Shown: positions 1-10,711 of the stretch, piece after piece
How positions within the stretch are numbered: the stretch's first letter is position 1
How the letters are laid out: each line of letters opens with the position of its first letter
From: Vibrio navarrensis
GTDB lineage: Bacteria; Pseudomonadota; Gammaproteobacteria; Enterobacterales; Vibrionaceae
Length of the DNA: 64,000 nt
Direction: 5' to 3'
Assembly: GCF_015767675.1 (NCBI RefSeq)
Contig: NZ_CP065217.1
Coordinates: forward strand, 434,001-498,000
Translations under genes and position numbers: made by a program
Notes under the pieces: generated by a model
Database searches by the model: none
What the model saw: only the letters and a program-made list of their open reading frames with translations
What the model was told of the DNA's origin: nothing

Positions 1-94
1 AAGGCTTTATAGGGGACTTTGCAAATAACCCCATAATTGTATTTACTGGCATGGTCATTCAACCTAATAACTATAACCTTAAAAGAACATACAC

Positions 95-111
95 CATTTC
101 ATGGTGAAATG
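95..111. repeat. Perfect 7-bp inverted repeat upstream of ygiF
   Basis: CATTTCA (95-101) and TGAAATG (105-111) are perfect inverted copies separated by TGG. A TATAAA that could serve as a -10 lies at 124-129. The arrangement resembles a small operator. I cannot assign a regulator or a convincing -35. The rest of positions 1-257 shows no gene. Confidence 0.3.
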
Positions 112-257
112 TTGAGCGATGGCTATAAAGGCGCGCATGTTAACGCATTCAATCCAGCATTAAAACTGTTTTAGATCATCTCTAGTGCGATATTTCTTTC
201 TTGCCCCATAAGAATTTAGGCAATATCCTGTTCCAGTCTGCTTTGAAAGGTATAACT

Positions 258-1775
258 ATGGAAACCGAGATAGAACTGAAGTTTTTTGTTTCTCCTGAAT
301 TTTCAGAAACTTTGCGAGAAAAAATCGCCGAAACCAAAGTGCTTCAGCACAGTTGTCGAGATCTGGGTAACACCTACTTTGACACCCCAGACAACTGGCT
401 TCGTCAACACGATACAGGCTTAAGGATACGCCGTTTCGATGACGTTTTTGTTCAGACTGTCAAAACAGCCGGACGCGTCGTTGCAGGCTTACACCAACGT
501 CCCGAATACAACGCAGAACATAACTGCAATATCCCCGACCTCTCACTGCATCCACTTGATATCTGGCCGCAAGGCAAAGAGATTGAAACCTTGCAAGCCG
601 AATTGATGCCGCTTTTTTCCACCAACTTTAGCCGTGAACAGTGGCTAATTGGTATGCCGGATGGTAGCCAAATCGAAGTGGCGTTTGACCAAGGGTTGGT
701 CAACGCACAGGACAAAGAAGACACGATTTGTGAAGTGGAACTGGAGCTCAAATCTGGTCAGACCGACGCACTGTTTACCTTGGCTCGTTTGCTGTCTGAA
801 TCGGGTGGTATGCGTCTTGGTAACTTAAGTAAAGCAGCCAAAGGCTATCGCCTCGCGCAAGGTTATCAAGGCGATGAGGTGAAATCGCTCAGTTTGGTCG
901 ATACAGGCAAGCTCGATAACGTTGAGTATTGTCTGATCAATTCACTGGAGCATGCGCTGTCGCACTGGCACTACCACGAACAGATTTACGTTGAGCGCGA
1001 ATCAGTGGAGGCTCTGCGCGAAATCAATCATGCCATCAGCTTTATTCGGCAAACGTTAACCATTTTTGGCGGGGTTGTGCCGCGCCGCGCCAGCGCCATT
1101 TTGCGCCAAGAGCTGAAATGGTTGGAAGAAGAGCTGGCGTGGTTGGGCGAGCATGCGCATTTAACCGAACTTCTGGAAGACAAAGGTCATGTGCTGCGCA
1201 AGCTGGACGCACGTAAATTTCTCGTCGCTGAGCTCACTCAGCAACTTGACAACCTGCCGGATCGTGAAGAGATGCTGCGTCTATTAACCAGTGCGCGTTA
1301 CACCGGCTTGTTGCTTGATTTGAGCCGCTGGATTCTAACTCGTGGCTGGCAGCCGTTTTTGGATGACAAAGCGCGTGAGCAGATGGCAAGTTCGGTCAAA
1401 GAGTTTTCCGTAACGCAGTTGGACAGAACTTGGGCCGAGTTGATGGAAGCGTTTCCCGCCGAGCAAGAGATGCCGGCGCAGGCGTATATTGATCAACGCT
1501 ATCGCTTAGCGCGCAATCTTTACACTGGGGTTGGCTTTGCCAGCCTTTACGATGCCGAAGAGCGTAACGGTTTTCGTATGCCTTGGGCCGATCTGATCCA
1601 CGGTATTGATGATCTCCTCATGCTGCGCCACTTGCATCCTTTGTGTGAGAAGCTGGAAGCGGAAGAGCGCGAGCAATTAGAGCGCTGGTTGCTGCGTCAG
1701 GAACGCTCCATCTTGCACGCGATGGATCAAACGCGCGCCATCGGCATTGAAGCAGAACCTTACTGGCGACGCTAA
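258..1775 (+). CDS. ygiF: Inorganic triphosphatase YgiF (CYTH-CHAD protein)
   Basis: Predicted cytoplasmic triphosphatase of 505 residues. An N-terminal CYTH domain (about residues 1-200) opens with METEIELKF, the ExExK signature that places metal and triphosphate ligands in the tunnel fold. A helical, basic CHAD domain (about 220-505), often linked to polyphosphate binding, follows. The reading frame is open from 201, but the ATG at 258 has AAAGG just upstream and puts the CYTH motif at the N terminus as in the family, so I chose it. In enterobacteria ygiF also neighbours glnE; here a channel gene and a chemoreceptor gene lie between them. In-vivo substrate is inferred from the family (tripolyphosphate). 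Confidence 0.93.
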   Translation: METEIELKFFVSPEFSETLREKIAETKVLQHSCRDLGNTYFDTPDNWLRQHDTGLRIRRFDDVFVQTVKTAGRVVAGLHQRPEYNAEHNCNIPDLSLHPLDIWPQGKEIETLQAELMPLFSTNFSREQWLIGMPDGSQIEVAFDQGLVNAQDKEDTICEVELELKSGQTDALFTLARLLSESGGMRLGNLSKAAKGYRLAQGYQGDEVKSLSLVDTGKLDNVEYCLINSLEHALSHWHYHEQIYVERESVEALREINHAISFIRQTLTIFGGVVPRRASAILRQELKWLEEELAWLGEHAHLTELLEDKGHVLRKLDARKFLVAELTQQLDNLPDREEMLRLLTSARYTGLLLDLSRWILTRGWQPFLDDKAREQMASSVKEFSVTQLDRTWAELMEAFPAEQEMPAQAYIDQRYRLARNLYTGVGFASLYDAEERNGFRMPWADLIHGIDDLLMLRHLHPLCEKLEAEEREQLERWLLRQERSILHAMDQTRAIGIEAEPYWRR

Positions 1776-1790
1776 CTGGGTTGTTTAAGA

Positions 1791-1818
1791 AAATAGGGCA
1801 TTTGCCCTATTTTTTTAT
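1791..1818. terminator. Bidirectional terminator between ygiF and the K+ channel gene
   Basis: Stem AAATAGGGC (1791-1799) pairs with GCCCTATTT (1804-1812) around loop ATTT, with a T run on the + strand and a matching A run on the other side. It sits between convergent genes. The stop codon of the leftward channel gene (1807-1809) lies inside the hairpin. Confidence 0.85.
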
Positions 1819-2559
1819 CTGCTGTTCCAGACGCTCAAGCCGATTGAGGATCTCTTCTTGGCGCTGCAACATCGTCTCTAGCATCTTCTCTTTATTTATA
1901 GAGCGGGAAGTTTGCTGGTGGGTCGGGCTGGTGAGTAGCGAGGTGATAAGGCCGGAGATCATGCCAAACAGCCCTACACCGCAGAGGATTACAATCACTG
2001 CGACGATCTTTCCCCCATCAGTCACTGGGTAATGATCGCCATATCCGACGGTGGAGATGGTGACAAACGCCCACCACAACGCATCAATGCCCGTCTGAAT
2101 ATTCGCCCCTTCCTCCTTGCCTTCCATAAAAAGCACCAGACCCGAGCCGAGCATCACCAGCACCACCATCAAGAGTAAAATAGAAGCTAACGTCGTCTCT
2201 TTACGATTATTTTTCAGTTGCTTAAAAACGGAGTGGGATGAGCGCAGCACCAAAATGACGCGCAGAATGTGAAACAGCCTGGCAAAGCGCAGTGGCTCAA
2301 CTAATGGGATGCTGGCGAGAAAATCGATCCAGTGAGTTTTCATAAAATTGCGCTTGTCTGTGGCGCGGATCAAATCTACGCTCAGTTGTAGCAGGAAAAT
2401 GCTACAGATTATGAAATCCAGTCCGATAAGGATTTGGCGAGTTTCTTTATCGATTGGAAAGAACAACAAGCCAGAGATCACAAATAGCGCCATAAAAGAC
2501 AAGATTAGTGATAACAGACTCATAGGTTTGGTGCTGTCTTTGATATCATTGCTATTCAT
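1807..2559 (-). CDS. Voltage-gated-type potassium channel (ion transporter family)
   Basis: Inner-membrane channel of about 250 residues. The selectivity filter TVGYGD is clear, preceded by a pore helix (ALWWAFVTIS). Several hydrophobic segments come before it, one of them with regularly spaced arginines (RFARLFHILRVILVLR) like an S4 voltage sensor. The protein ends in a charged heptad-rich tail (about 30 residues with many E, R, L and Q) that should form a coiled coil for tetramer assembly. The frame is open to a GTG at 2628. I prefer the ATG at 2559 because it starts at a typical cytoplasmic N terminus, but neither start has a strong ribosome binding site. Transcribed divergently from the chemoreceptor gene. 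Gating stimulus is unknown. Confidence 0.85.
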   Translation of the reverse strand: MNSNDIKDSTKPMSLLSLILSFMALFVISGLLFFPIDKETRQILIGLDFIICSIFLLQLSVDLIRATDKRNFMKTHWIDFLASIPLVEPLRFARLFHILRVILVLRSSHSVFKQLKNNRKETTLASILLLMVVLVMLGSGLVLFMEGKEEGANIQTGIDALWWAFVTISTVGYGDHYPVTDGGKIVAVIVILCGVGLFGMISGLITSLLTSPTHQQTSRSINKEKMLETMLQRQEEILNRLERLEQQIKK

Positions 2560-2670
2560 ACGGGGCTCGAAATAAATAGATTGGCTCAAGTTTTTGAGAG
2601 TCAGCGCATTTGGTTGCTCGGGCAACACGCTTCGAAATAGGACTATAAAAGACTTGGTGGAGAACTGACA

Positions 2671-3927
2671 ATGGAAAAGCTGGCGTTTAAACCCTGGGAA
2701 AGGGTGATTTCAGACATTCGCCTGGTTCCCAAGATGGTCATGCTGATGGTGTTCAGTACGATCTTAATCGTGGGGAAACAGCTGTGGGATGCGAGTACTT
2801 TTTATCAAGCCTTGTTGGCAGCAACGCAGAATGAGCAGCTTGCGCAACATCATTATGATGCTTATTTAGTGCAAGTTGCTTGGCAAACCGCACTGTTGAT
2901 TGTGTTGTTTATTGTTCTATTGATGGCGGCAGCGAGTGTGATGCTGCGTCAGACTCGTTACCTCAATGATGCCATTAAGCTCATGGCGCAGAAGAACCTC
3001 TCCGTTCCCTTCGGTATGGAGTGTAAAGATGAATACGGTGACGTGGCGCGTGAGCTGGAGAAGGCCCGTAAACAGTTACACGATGTGATCCAAACCCAGA
3101 TCAACGCCTCCGATGAGCTTGCAGGGCTGACCGAAGTGATGACGCTGAGTATGTCGGAGACCAAAGAGTCTGCCCAAGAAGAGTTCAATGAAATTGACCA
3201 ACTGGCCACGGCAATGAGTGAGATGACGTCTACGGTACAGACGGTGGCCGAGCATGCGCATAATGCCTCTTCACTGACTGAACTGGCGTCAGAGCAGGCG
3301 AAAAAAGGCCAGCAATTCCTCAAAGGCACCGTGAATAAGATGAGCCAACTTTCCTCCGATATTTCGGCGTCGGCGCAAGCGGTGAACCAAGTTGAAGAGC
3401 GTGTGGATGCGATTGGCAGTGTTGTTGGCACCATTCAAGGCATTTCTGAGCAAACCAACCTGCTGGCATTGAACGCGGCGATTGAAGCGGCGCGTGCTGG
3501 TGAGGCTGGGCGCGGGTTTGCAGTGGTTGCTGACGAAGTACGTAACCTAGCGCAGCGGACTCAGCAAGCGACGGTAGAGATTCAAGATATGATCTCGCAG
3601 TTGCAAAGCAGTGCGACTTCGGCGGTTGAGTTGATGGAAAAAAGTGTGGTTGAGGCGGCTGAAGGGGTCGAGTTGGTTTCTAATGCGGGTCACGAGCTTG
3701 ACGGCATCGTGGGTCAAGTCACCCAAATTAATGAGATGAATCTGCATATTGCCACCGCAGCAGGTCAGCAAAGTAGCGTCGCGGCCGAGATGGATCAGAA
3801 CCTCACCAATGTACGGGAACTGGTGGAAGCCTCGGTGGTGGTGGTGAGTGAACTCCTTGAGACCTCGGAAATCATGCAAAACAATGCCGAAGAGCTGGAT
3901 AAAAAGATCAAGTTATTCCGCGTCTAA
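2671..3927 (+). CDS. Methyl-accepting chemotaxis protein with a very short sensor loop
   Basis: Chemoreceptor of 418 residues. TM1 is about residues 19-35 and TM2 about 69-92, leaving only about 33 residues in the periplasm, too few for a classical ligand-binding domain. A HAMP region follows (about 93-145), then a long coiled-coil signalling domain with the highly conserved hairpin tip (about 257-297, containing [19 protein letters not shown]) that contacts CheA and CheW. The C terminus ([10 protein letters not shown]) lacks the NWETF-type CheR tether. Likely senses through the membrane or an internal cue; the signal is unknown. Divergent from the K+ channel gene, 111 bp away. Confidence 0.93.
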   Translation: MEKLAFKPWERVISDIRLVPKMVMLMVFSTILIVGKQLWDASTFYQALLAATQNEQLAQHHYDAYLVQVAWQTALLIVLFIVLLMAAASVMLRQTRYLNDAIKLMAQKNLSVPFGMECKDEYGDVARELEKARKQLHDVIQTQINASDELAGLTEVMTLSMSETKESAQEEFNEIDQLATAMSEMTSTVQTVAEHAHNASSLTELASEQAKKGQQFLKGTVNKMSQLSSDISASAQAVNQVEERVDAIGSVVGTIQGISEQTNLLALNAAIEAARAGEAGRGFAVVADEVRNLAQRTQQATVEIQDMISQLQSSATSAVELMEKSVVEAAEGVELVSNAGHELDGIVGQVTQINEMNLHIATAAGQQSSVAAEMDQNLTNVRELVEASVVVVSELLETSEIMQNNAEELDKKIKLFRV

Positions 3928-3971
3928 CACACCGAGAAAAAGCTGAGAAAAAAGCCGAGAAAAAAGAGAGA

Positions 3972-4001
3972 ACGCCCACATTGTCGATGTGGGCGTTTTT
4001 T
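3972..4001 (+). terminator. Rho-independent terminator after the chemoreceptor gene
   Basis: Stem ACGCCCACAT (3972-3981) pairs with ATGTGGGCGT (3987-3996) around TGTCG and is followed by a T run. It separates the chemoreceptor gene from glnE. Confidence 0.9.
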
Positions 4002-4055
4002 ATGGCTGCAACTCTGATATAAATAGCACAAAGTAAAACATTACAAGGAAGAATC

Positions 4056-6896
4056 ATGCACTTGCCTTCGTCATTACAGCCTGTCGCAGAACGGGCGATG
4101 CAAAGCGCCCAACAAGCGGGCTACCTCGAGCATTGGTCGGCGGAGTTTACTGAACACTATCGCTATGTCGCAGGACTCAGCCCTTTTATCGTCGAGGCGC
4201 TGCAGCGCGATAGTGTGCTTGCCAAGCAACTGCCGACGATGTTGGCGGATGTGAGCCGTCAGGAATCTTACCGCGCTCAATTGGCGGCACAGCTGGCGGA
4301 GTGTCGTGACGAAGCAACCGGACAGCGCGTACTGCGTCAGTTTCGTAATCGTGAGATGGTTTACATCGCTTGGAAAGACTTCAGCCAAAGTTGGAGTTTG
4401 CAAGCGTCACTGAGCCATCTTTCCCAACTGGCCGAGGCGATGATTTTTGAGACTTACCAGTGGCAATACGCTTTGTGCTGCCAAGAGTGGGGAACGCCGA
4501 CCAATGCGGCGGGTGAAGCGCAGCCGATGTTGATCATCGGCATGGGGAAACTGGGCGGAGGCGAGCTCAATTTTTCATCCGATATCGATCTGATTTTCAC
4601 TTATCCGGAAAACGGAGAGACCCAAGGCGCACGGCGTAGCATTGCCAACGCGCAGTTTTTTACCCGCCTTGGCCAGCGGATCATCAAAGCGCTCGATCAA
4701 CAAACCTTTGATGGCTTTTGTTATCGGGTGGACATGCGTTTACGCCCCTTTGGTGAGAGTGGCCCACTGGTGATGAGTTTTGCTGCATTGGAAGATTACT
4801 ACCAAGAACAAGGGCGTGATTGGGAACGCTACGCGATGATCAAAGCGCGCGTGATGGGACGGGAGATGTACCCGCAGTATCAAGAGCTGCGCCAGATGCT
4901 GCGTCCTTTTGTCTTCCGCCGTTACATTGATTTCAGCGCGATTCAATCGCTGCGGCGGATGAAGTCGATGATCAGCAGCGAAGTGCGCCGCCGGGGTTTG
5001 ACCAACAACATCAAGCTCGGTGCTGGCGGCATCCGCGAAATCGAATTTATCGCTCAGGTCTTTCAATTGATCCGCGGCGGGCGCGAACCCAGTTTACGCA
5101 AGCGTGGGCTCTTGACCACACTGGAAGCGGTTGCCCAACTGCAACTGCTGACTCAAGAAGAGGTCAGCAGCCTGACGCTGGCCTATCAGTTTTTGCGCCG
5201 TTTGGAAAACTTACTGCAAGCCATGGCCGACAAACAGACGCAAACCTTGCCAGAAAGTGAATTGGAGCAACTGGCTCTTGCTACGGCGATGGGGTATACC
5301 AGTTGGCCAAGTTTATTGCTAGAGGTCAATCACCACATGGCGGCGGTGCATCAAGTGTTTGAAACCTTGATCGGTGATGATGAAGAGGAAGTGAGTCCGG
5401 TAGCGCACCACTTCAGCGAGCTATGGGACATGGCTCACAACCCAGAAGTGATTGAACAGATTCTGCAAAGCGATCTCTCCCTTGCCGACCCCGCCACCGT
5501 TGCCCAGCAAGTGATTCAATTTAAAGCCGATCTGGCGAAAAAGACCTTAGGACCGCGTGGACGCGATGTGCTCAATCACTTGATGCCGAAAGTGTTTAGC
5601 GCGGCTTTTGCTCATCCTGAAGCGCAATTTGGTTTACCGCGGGTGTTTTTCTTATTGCACAGCATCGTCACCCGCACCACGTATCTGGAACTGCTGGACG
5701 AGCACCCAGCTGCGTTAACGCAGTTGGTGCGCTTGTGCACCGCCAGCCCGATGATTTCACAGCAGTTAGCGCGTTATCCTATCTTGCTCGACGAGCTTAT
5801 CGACCCGCAGCAGCTGTATAACCCCATTCCTCTGGAATCCTATCGCACCGAGCTGCGTGATTTCCTCGCCCGTATTCCCGAAGAGGATATGGAGCAGCAA
5901 ATGGAAGCGCTGCGCCAGTTTAAACAGATCTGCATTTTACGCATTGCAGCGGCCGACATCGCAGGTGTATTGCCGGTAATGAAAGTGAGCGATCACTTAA
6001 CCTATTTGGCCGAAGCGATTGTTGAAGCCGTTGTCCATCAAGCTTGGCAACAAGTGGCGGAAAAATATGGTGAACCAACCCATTTGAAAGAGAGAGATGG
6101 CAAAGGTTTTGCGGTGGTCGGCTATGGCAAAGTGGGGGGCTGGGAGTTGGGGTACAACTCCGATCTGGACGTGGTTTTCCTCCATGACTGCCCAACCAAT
6201 GTCTATACCGATGGCAAAAAGGAGATCGATGGACGCCAATTTTACTTGCGTCTGGCGCAGCGCATTATCCACATTTTCTCGACTCGTACTGCGTCGGGCA
6301 TTTTGTATGAAGTGGACACGCGCCTGCGCCCGTCCGGTGCATCGGGTTTGCTGGTGTGCCCAGTGGATGCGTTTGATGAATACCAGCGCCAAGAAGCGTG
6401 GACTTGGGAGCATCAGGCGTTGGTTCGCGCCCGTATGATTTATGGTGATGACGAGCTCGCAGGCGAGTTTGCCCGTGTTCGCCACGAGGTACTGGCGTTG
6501 CCGCGAGATGAAAGCCAACTGAAAAAAGAAGTGGTGGAGATGCGAGTAAAAATGCGCGAACACCTGGGTGGTAAGAAAGCCGATCGCTTTATGCTCAAAC
6601 AAGATCAGGGCGGGATCACCGATATCGAGTTCTTAGCTCAGTACTTGGTACTCAATTTCAGCGCGAGTAAGCCGAAAATGACGCGCTGGAGTGATAACGT
6701 GCGAATCTTTGAAACCTCGATTGCACAAGGCGTAATGAACGAATCACAGGCGCTGGCGCTAACGCAAGCCTACACGCGCATGCGTGATGAGATCCATAAA
6801 CGCAATTTGCTTAATCTGGATGCGGATGTGGCTTTAGATAAATTTACCGCAGAGCGACAGGTAGTAATGGATGCTTGGCACGCGTTGCTGAGCTAG
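4056..6896 (+). CDS. glnE: Glutamine synthetase adenylyltransferase / deadenylylase
   Basis: Bifunctional enzyme that adds AMP to, and removes it from, glutamine synthetase in response to PII and glutamine, so it sets nitrogen assimilation. At 946 residues it is the size of E. coli GlnE. Two nucleotidyltransferase cores are visible: one near residue 163 ([20 protein letters not shown]; deadenylylase half) and one near 689 ([20 protein letters not shown]; adenylylase half), each with the paired acidic DxD that binds metal. The ATG at 4056 follows AAGGAAG. It is separated from the previous gene by a terminator and from hldE by a short gap with a weak hairpin (6912-6927), so it may be cotranscribed with hldE. 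Confidence 0.97.
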   Translation: MHLPSSLQPVAERAMQSAQQAGYLEHWSAEFTEHYRYVAGLSPFIVEALQRDSVLAKQLPTMLADVSRQESYRAQLAAQLAECRDEATGQRVLRQFRNREMVYIAWKDFSQSWSLQASLSHLSQLAEAMIFETYQWQYALCCQEWGTPTNAAGEAQPMLIIGMGKLGGGELNFSSDIDLIFTYPENGETQGARRSIANAQFFTRLGQRIIKALDQQTFDGFCYRVDMRLRPFGESGPLVMSFAALEDYYQEQGRDWERYAMIKARVMGREMYPQYQELRQMLRPFVFRRYIDFSAIQSLRRMKSMISSEVRRRGLTNNIKLGAGGIREIEFIAQVFQLIRGGREPSLRKRGLLTTLEAVAQLQLLTQEEVSSLTLAYQFLRRLENLLQAMADKQTQTLPESELEQLALATAMGYTSWPSLLLEVNHHMAAVHQVFETLIGDDEEEVSPVAHHFSELWDMAHNPEVIEQILQSDLSLADPATVAQQVIQFKADLAKKTLGPRGRDVLNHLMPKVFSAAFAHPEAQFGLPRVFFLLHSIVTRTTYLELLDEHPAALTQLVRLCTASPMISQQLARYPILLDELIDPQQLYNPIPLESYRTELRDFLARIPEEDMEQQMEALRQFKQICILRIAAADIAGVLPVMKVSDHLTYLAEAIVEAVVHQAWQQVAEKYGEPTHLKERDGKGFAVVGYGKVGGWELGYNSDLDVVFLHDCPTNVYTDGKKEIDGRQFYLRLAQRIIHIFSTRTASGILYEVDTRLRPSGASGLLVCPVDAFDEYQRQEAWTWEHQALVRARMIYGDDELAGEFARVRHEVLALPRDESQLKKEVVEMRVKMREHLGGKKADRFMLKQDQGGITDIEFLAQYLVLNFSASKPKMTRWSDNVRIFETSIAQGVMNESQALALTQAYTRMRDEIHKRNLLNLDADVALDKFTAERQVVMDAWHALLS

Positions 6897-6966
6897 CACC
6901 TTCAACTATTTAGCCCGCAAAAGGGCTGTGCTAAACTCTGCGCAGCAAAAAATTTGGAGATCGACA

Positions 6967-8397
6967 ATGAAACCTATCCTACCTGATTACAGCAATGCAG
7001 GCGTTCTGATCATCGGCGACGTGATGTTAGACCGCTACTGGTATGGACCTGTTAACCGCATTTCCCCAGAAGCGCCAGTGCCTGTAGTCAAGGTCGACAA
7101 CAACGAAGAGCGTCCGGGCGGCGCGGCAAACGTGGCCATGAACATCGCCTCACTGGGTGGCCTTGCGCACATCGTTGGTCTGACGGGTGAGGACGAGCCG
7201 GCTAGAGTGCTGAAGGAAACCCTCAGTTCACTCAAGGTGAAGTGCGATTTTGTCTCTCTTCCTGACTACCCAACCATCACCAAACTGCGCGTAATGAGCC
7301 GTGGCCAGCAATTGATCCGCCTCGACTTTGAAGACAAGTTTGCCAATGTCGATCAAGAGTTGATCCTCTCGCGCATGGAGCGCACTTTGCCACAGGTGCA
7401 GGCCGTGATTCTCTCTGACTACGATAAAGGCGCGTTAGAGCACGTTGAAGCGTTGATCGCCAAAGCGCGCGCCGCCAATGTGCCGGTATTTATCGATCCT
7501 AAAGGCACTAACTTTGAACCGTATCGCGGCGCTACTCTGCTGACACCGAATATGTCGGAGTTTGAAGCGGTGGTCGGCAAAGTCACCTCCGAAGAGGATT
7601 TGGTGGCCAAAGCACTGGCGTTGATTGAGAAGTTTGATTTCTCTGCGCTGTTGGTAACTCGCAGTGAACACGGCATGACGTTAGTGCGTCAGGGGCAAAA
7701 GCCATTCCATCTGCCAACACAAGCCAAAGAAGTGTACGACGTGACAGGGGCTGGGGATACGGTAATCTCCGTTCTTGCTGCTTCGGTTGCGGCAGGTAAA
7801 CCTCTGGAAGAGGCGTGTGCCCTAGCGAATGCCGCCGCAGGAGTGGTTGTCGGCAAACTGGGCACTTCGACCTTATCTACCATCGAGCTGGCCGAAGCGA
7901 TTCATGGCAGCCGTGATACCGATTTTGGCGTGATTACCGAAGCAGCACTGATCGATGCCGTCAAAGCAGCGCAAGCTAAAGGCGAAAAAGTGGTGATGAC
8001 TAACGGCTGTTTCGACATTTTGCATGCGGGTCATGTTTCCTACCTCAACAATGCCGCCAAACTGGGCAATCGCTTAATTGTGGCTGTGAATACCGATGAA
8101 TCGGTGAAACGCCTCAAAGGGTCGGGTCGTCCGGTCAACCCAACCGATCGCCGTATGGCGGTCTTGGCCGGATTGGGCGCAGTCGATTGGGTGGTGCCTT
8201 TTAGCGAAGATACGCCGCAGCGTTTGATTACCGCGATATTGCCGGATCTGTTAGTTAAAGGTGGCGATTACAAACCCGAAGAGATTGCCGGTGGCGCAGA
8301 AGTGATTGCCGCGGGCGGCGAAGTGAAGGTACTCAACTTCGAAGATGGCTGCTCCACCACAGAGATCATCGATGCGATCAAAGGCGGCAAAGGTTAA
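6967..8397 (+). CDS. hldE: Bifunctional heptose-7-phosphate kinase / heptose-1-phosphate adenylyltransferase
   Basis: Makes ADP-D-glycero-beta-D-manno-heptose for the inner core of lipopolysaccharide. The 476-residue protein joins a ribokinase-type domain (about 1-318, with the catalytic GAGDT near residue 260 and an N-terminal GD-MLDRY substrate motif) to a cytidylyltransferase-type domain (about 343-476, with the HxGH nucleotide site in [12 protein letters not shown]). The frame is open from 6928, but the ATG at 6967 has GGAGA seven bases upstream and matches the family N terminus. Cytoplasmic. Confidence 0.97.
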   Translation: MKPILPDYSNAGVLIIGDVMLDRYWYGPVNRISPEAPVPVVKVDNNEERPGGAANVAMNIASLGGLAHIVGLTGEDEPARVLKETLSSLKVKCDFVSLPDYPTITKLRVMSRGQQLIRLDFEDKFANVDQELILSRMERTLPQVQAVILSDYDKGALEHVEALIAKARAANVPVFIDPKGTNFEPYRGATLLTPNMSEFEAVVGKVTSEEDLVAKALALIEKFDFSALLVTRSEHGMTLVRQGQKPFHLPTQAKEVYDVTGAGDTVISVLAASVAAGKPLEEACALANAAAGVVVGKLGTSTLSTIELAEAIHGSRDTDFGVITEAALIDAVKAAQAKGEKVVMTNGCFDILHAGHVSYLNNAAKLGNRLIVAVNTDESVKRLKGSGRPVNPTDRRMAVLAGLGAVDWVVPFSEDTPQRLITAILPDLLVKGGDYKPEEIAGGAEVIAAGGEVKVLNFEDGCSTTEIIDAIKGGKG

Positions 8398-8420
8398 TCA
8401 CCCGCCAAGATGAAGATCAA

Positions 8421-8451
8421 AAAAAGGGTTACTGGTGAGGTAACCCTTTTT
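8421..8451. terminator. Bidirectional terminator between hldE and tolC
   Basis: AAAAAGGGTTAC (8421-8432) pairs with GTAACCCTTTTT (8440-8451), loop TGGTGAG. The stem has A and T tracts on both sides and serves the convergent genes hldE and tolC. Confidence 0.88.
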
Positions 8452-8521
8452 ATTTCGCACTTTCTTTTATTTCGCACTTTCGTTAAGCAAGCCAGTAGAG
8501 ACACTGGCTCACCATGGGCGA

Positions 8522-9847
8522 TTATTTTTCCGCAATCAAACCCGCATCCACATCGAGAATATCCTGTTCACTCAGGGTTCCTATGGCTTGGCGCAATTGA
8601 AGTACGCTCAGAATGTAGTTGTAACGAGCATCAGAGAGGTTTTTGTTGGCATCGTAGAGACGGCGAGTGGCGTCTAACACGTCAACGATGGTACGAGTAC
8701 CCACATCAAAGCCCGCTTCGGTTGCTTCCAGAGCTGACTTCGCTGAGACAACGGATTGCTCATAAGCGCGTAGCGCACCGATTGAAGCATTGATGTTATT
8801 CTTCTGTGCGCGCACTTCTTTGACTACACCACGGTAAGTGGCTTCCAAATCTTGGCTGGTTGCTACGTAGTTGAACTCAGCTTGTTTGGTTTGTGAGGTG
8901 ATATTACCGCCAGTGTACAGTGGCACATTCAGGTTAAGGCCAATATTAAAGTTGTTGGTTGTGCCGTCAGAATTTTCACTGCTACCAATATCGGCGTAGT
9001 TGTAGCCACCATCGAGCGTGAGAGAAGGCAGATGACCAGAGCTGGCCAGAGAGATGTTCTCTTTGGCGATGTCAGTGGCAATACGTGCTGACAGCAAGCT
9101 GAGGTTTTTCTCTTGCGCCTCTTCGATCAACGCTTCTGCAGGAGTGCTCGAGTGGCTAGCAGTGAAACGTTTGGTGTCCAGCACATTCAGGTTTTTGTGC
9201 TCTTGTCCTGTGATCTCACGCAGCGCTTCGTAGCTGTTGGTTAGGCTGTTTTCGGCCAACACTTCATCAGCCAACACGCCATCGTACTGCGCTTGCGCGT
9301 CGTGTACGTCGGTAATTGCGGACAGGCCCACTTCAAAACGCTGTTTTGTTTGTTCAAGCTGACGCGCAACGGCGGCTTTTTCTGCGCGGACAAAATCCAA
9401 GTTATCTTGCGCTTTAAGAACCGCAAAATACGCTTGTGCGACACGCAGGATCAAAGCTTGTTGTGTTGCCGCGTAAGAGGCATCCGCTTGACGAGCAGTT
9501 TTCTCTGCGTTGTCTAGCGTAATCCAAGAGGAACGCTTGTAGAGTTCCTGAGAAAAACTGATGCCTGCGGAGAGCGCATTTTGGTCATTATCACGTGAAC
9601 CGCCCGCGTCTAAATCGGTATCCCCACGGGTCAGGTTATACCCAGCAGTCAAATTAATTTGTGGCAACAAGCTGCTGCGACTTGACGTGATCGCTTCAAA
9701 AGCAGCATCACGTTTTGCTTTGACACTCAGCAGTTGTGGATCGTTTTGTTTGGAGAGATCGTAAATCTCCGTAAGAGAATCAGCCCAAGCCGATGTGTTG
9801 AGGCCGCCGAGTACTGCACCAATAAGCAGTGGAAGCAGTTTTTTCAT
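8522..9847 (-). CDS. tolC: Outer-membrane efflux channel TolC
   Basis: Trimeric outer-membrane duct shared by RND and MFS drug pumps and by type I secretion. The 441-residue precursor begins with a signal peptide (MKKLLPLLIGAVLGGLNTSAWA, cleavage about residue 22). Two homologous OEP repeats follow (about 25-220 and 230-425), each with the coiled-coil helices and the SxL/YxxA-rich pattern of TolC. The start at 9847 has AGGA upstream; the longer frame from 9886 has nothing to support it. It is alone, divergent from nudF, across a 228-bp AT-rich gap (9848-10075) that must hold both promoters; I see no clear operator there. Confidence 0.95.
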   Translation of the reverse strand: MKKLLPLLIGAVLGGLNTSAWADSLTEIYDLSKQNDPQLLSVKAKRDAAFEAITSSRSSLLPQINLTAGYNLTRGDTDLDAGGSRDNDQNALSAGISFSQELYKRSSWITLDNAEKTARQADASYAATQQALILRVAQAYFAVLKAQDNLDFVRAEKAAVARQLEQTKQRFEVGLSAITDVHDAQAQYDGVLADEVLAENSLTNSYEALREITGQEHKNLNVLDTKRFTASHSSTPAEALIEEAQEKNLSLLSARIATDIAKENISLASSGHLPSLTLDGGYNYADIGSSENSDGTTNNFNIGLNLNVPLYTGGNITSQTKQAEFNYVATSQDLEATYRGVVKEVRAQKNNINASIGALRAYEQSVVSAKSALEATEAGFDVGTRTIVDVLDATRRLYDANKNLSDARYNYILSVLQLRQAIGTLSEQDILDVDAGLIAEK

Positions 9848-10075
9848 TTTTTCATTCCTGCCGTTTATAGTTTGATTAATTCCCAAGAGTCTAACCTAAG
9901 TTGCTGGATATTTATCCTAAATTCTGCATTTTTTCTAAATAATTGTCCACTTGTATAATAAAAAAGTTGTCGCTACTAAAAAATTTTAGAACAATTATAT
10001 AAAAAGTTGAGCCAAGTCCTTTGAGTCATGTTTAAACAGTGAGTAAACTACAAGATTCACTCAGTGAGGTGTCCG

Positions 10076-10711
10076 ATGCAACAGTATGACAATAAACCCG
10101 GTGTTTTTACTTCCAACGATGTAGACGTGCTGGCCAAAGAGACCTTATTTAAAGGCTTCTTCAAAATGGTGAAATACCGATTTCGCCACAAATTGTTTGC
10201 TGGCGGCTGGAGTAATGTGATCGAACGCGAAATGTTTGAACGTGGTCATGCTGCTGCAATGCTGCCTTATGATCCTGTGCGCGATGAAGTGGTATTGATT
10301 GAGCAGATCCGTGTCGGCGCCTTAGAGCACAACCATCCGTGGCAGATGGAAATCGTCGCAGGCATGATCGATCGCGACGAATCGGCTGAGCAGGTGGTAC
10401 GTCGAGAGGCGGAAGAAGAAGCGGGGATTTCGGTCAAAAATATCCACGCTATCGTCTCTTACTACCCTTCTGCGGGCGGATGTTCTGAAAAACTGGATGT
10501 ATTCATTGGTGAAGTTGATGCGTCTCAAGCATCTGGCATTCATGGTTTAGACTATGAAGATGAGGATATTCGTGTTCACGTGATGAGCCGCTCGCAAGCG
10601 TATGATTTAGTAAGAGAAGGTAAAATCGAGAACGGTGCCTCAATTATCGCTTTGCAATGGTTGGAGTTAAATCACTTGCAGGTAAAGTCGCAGTGGTTGG
10701 AGAAGGGTTGA
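10076..10711 (+). CDS. nudF: ADP-ribose pyrophosphatase (Nudix)
   Basis: Hydrolyses ADP-ribose to AMP and ribose 5-phosphate. The 211-residue protein has the complete Nudix box GX5EX7REXXEEXG, from GMIDRDE to REAEEEAGI, at about residues 97-119. The ATG at 10076 is preceded by GAGGT; an in-frame GTG at 10064 would overlap that site. First gene of a tightly packed rightward run nudF-DUF1249-cpdA-yqiA. Its stop overlaps the next start (TGATG), which indicates translational coupling. Confidence 0.95.
   Translation: MQQYDNKPGVFTSNDVDVLAKETLFKGFFKMVKYRFRHKLFAGGWSNVIEREMFERGHAAAMLPYDPVRDEVVLIEQIRVGALEHNHPWQMEIVAGMIDRDESAEQVVRREAEEEAGISVKNIHAIVSYYPSAGGCSEKLDVFIGEVDASQASGIHGLDYEDEDIRVHVMSRSQAYDLVREGKIENGASIIALQWLELNHLQVKSQWLEKG

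Noticed and set aside
5997..6602. 201-codon minus-strand ORF
   Set aside because: It is antisense to the conserved second catalytic domain of glnE, with no family resemblance; a shadow.
6912..6927. AGCCC/GGGCT hairpin between glnE and hldE considered as a terminator
   Set aside because: Only five base pairs and no T run.
9848..10075. Searched for a small RNA or operator between tolC and nudF
   Set aside because: AT-rich, with no convincing hairpin-plus-T-run or palindrome; I see only the two ribosome binding sites.
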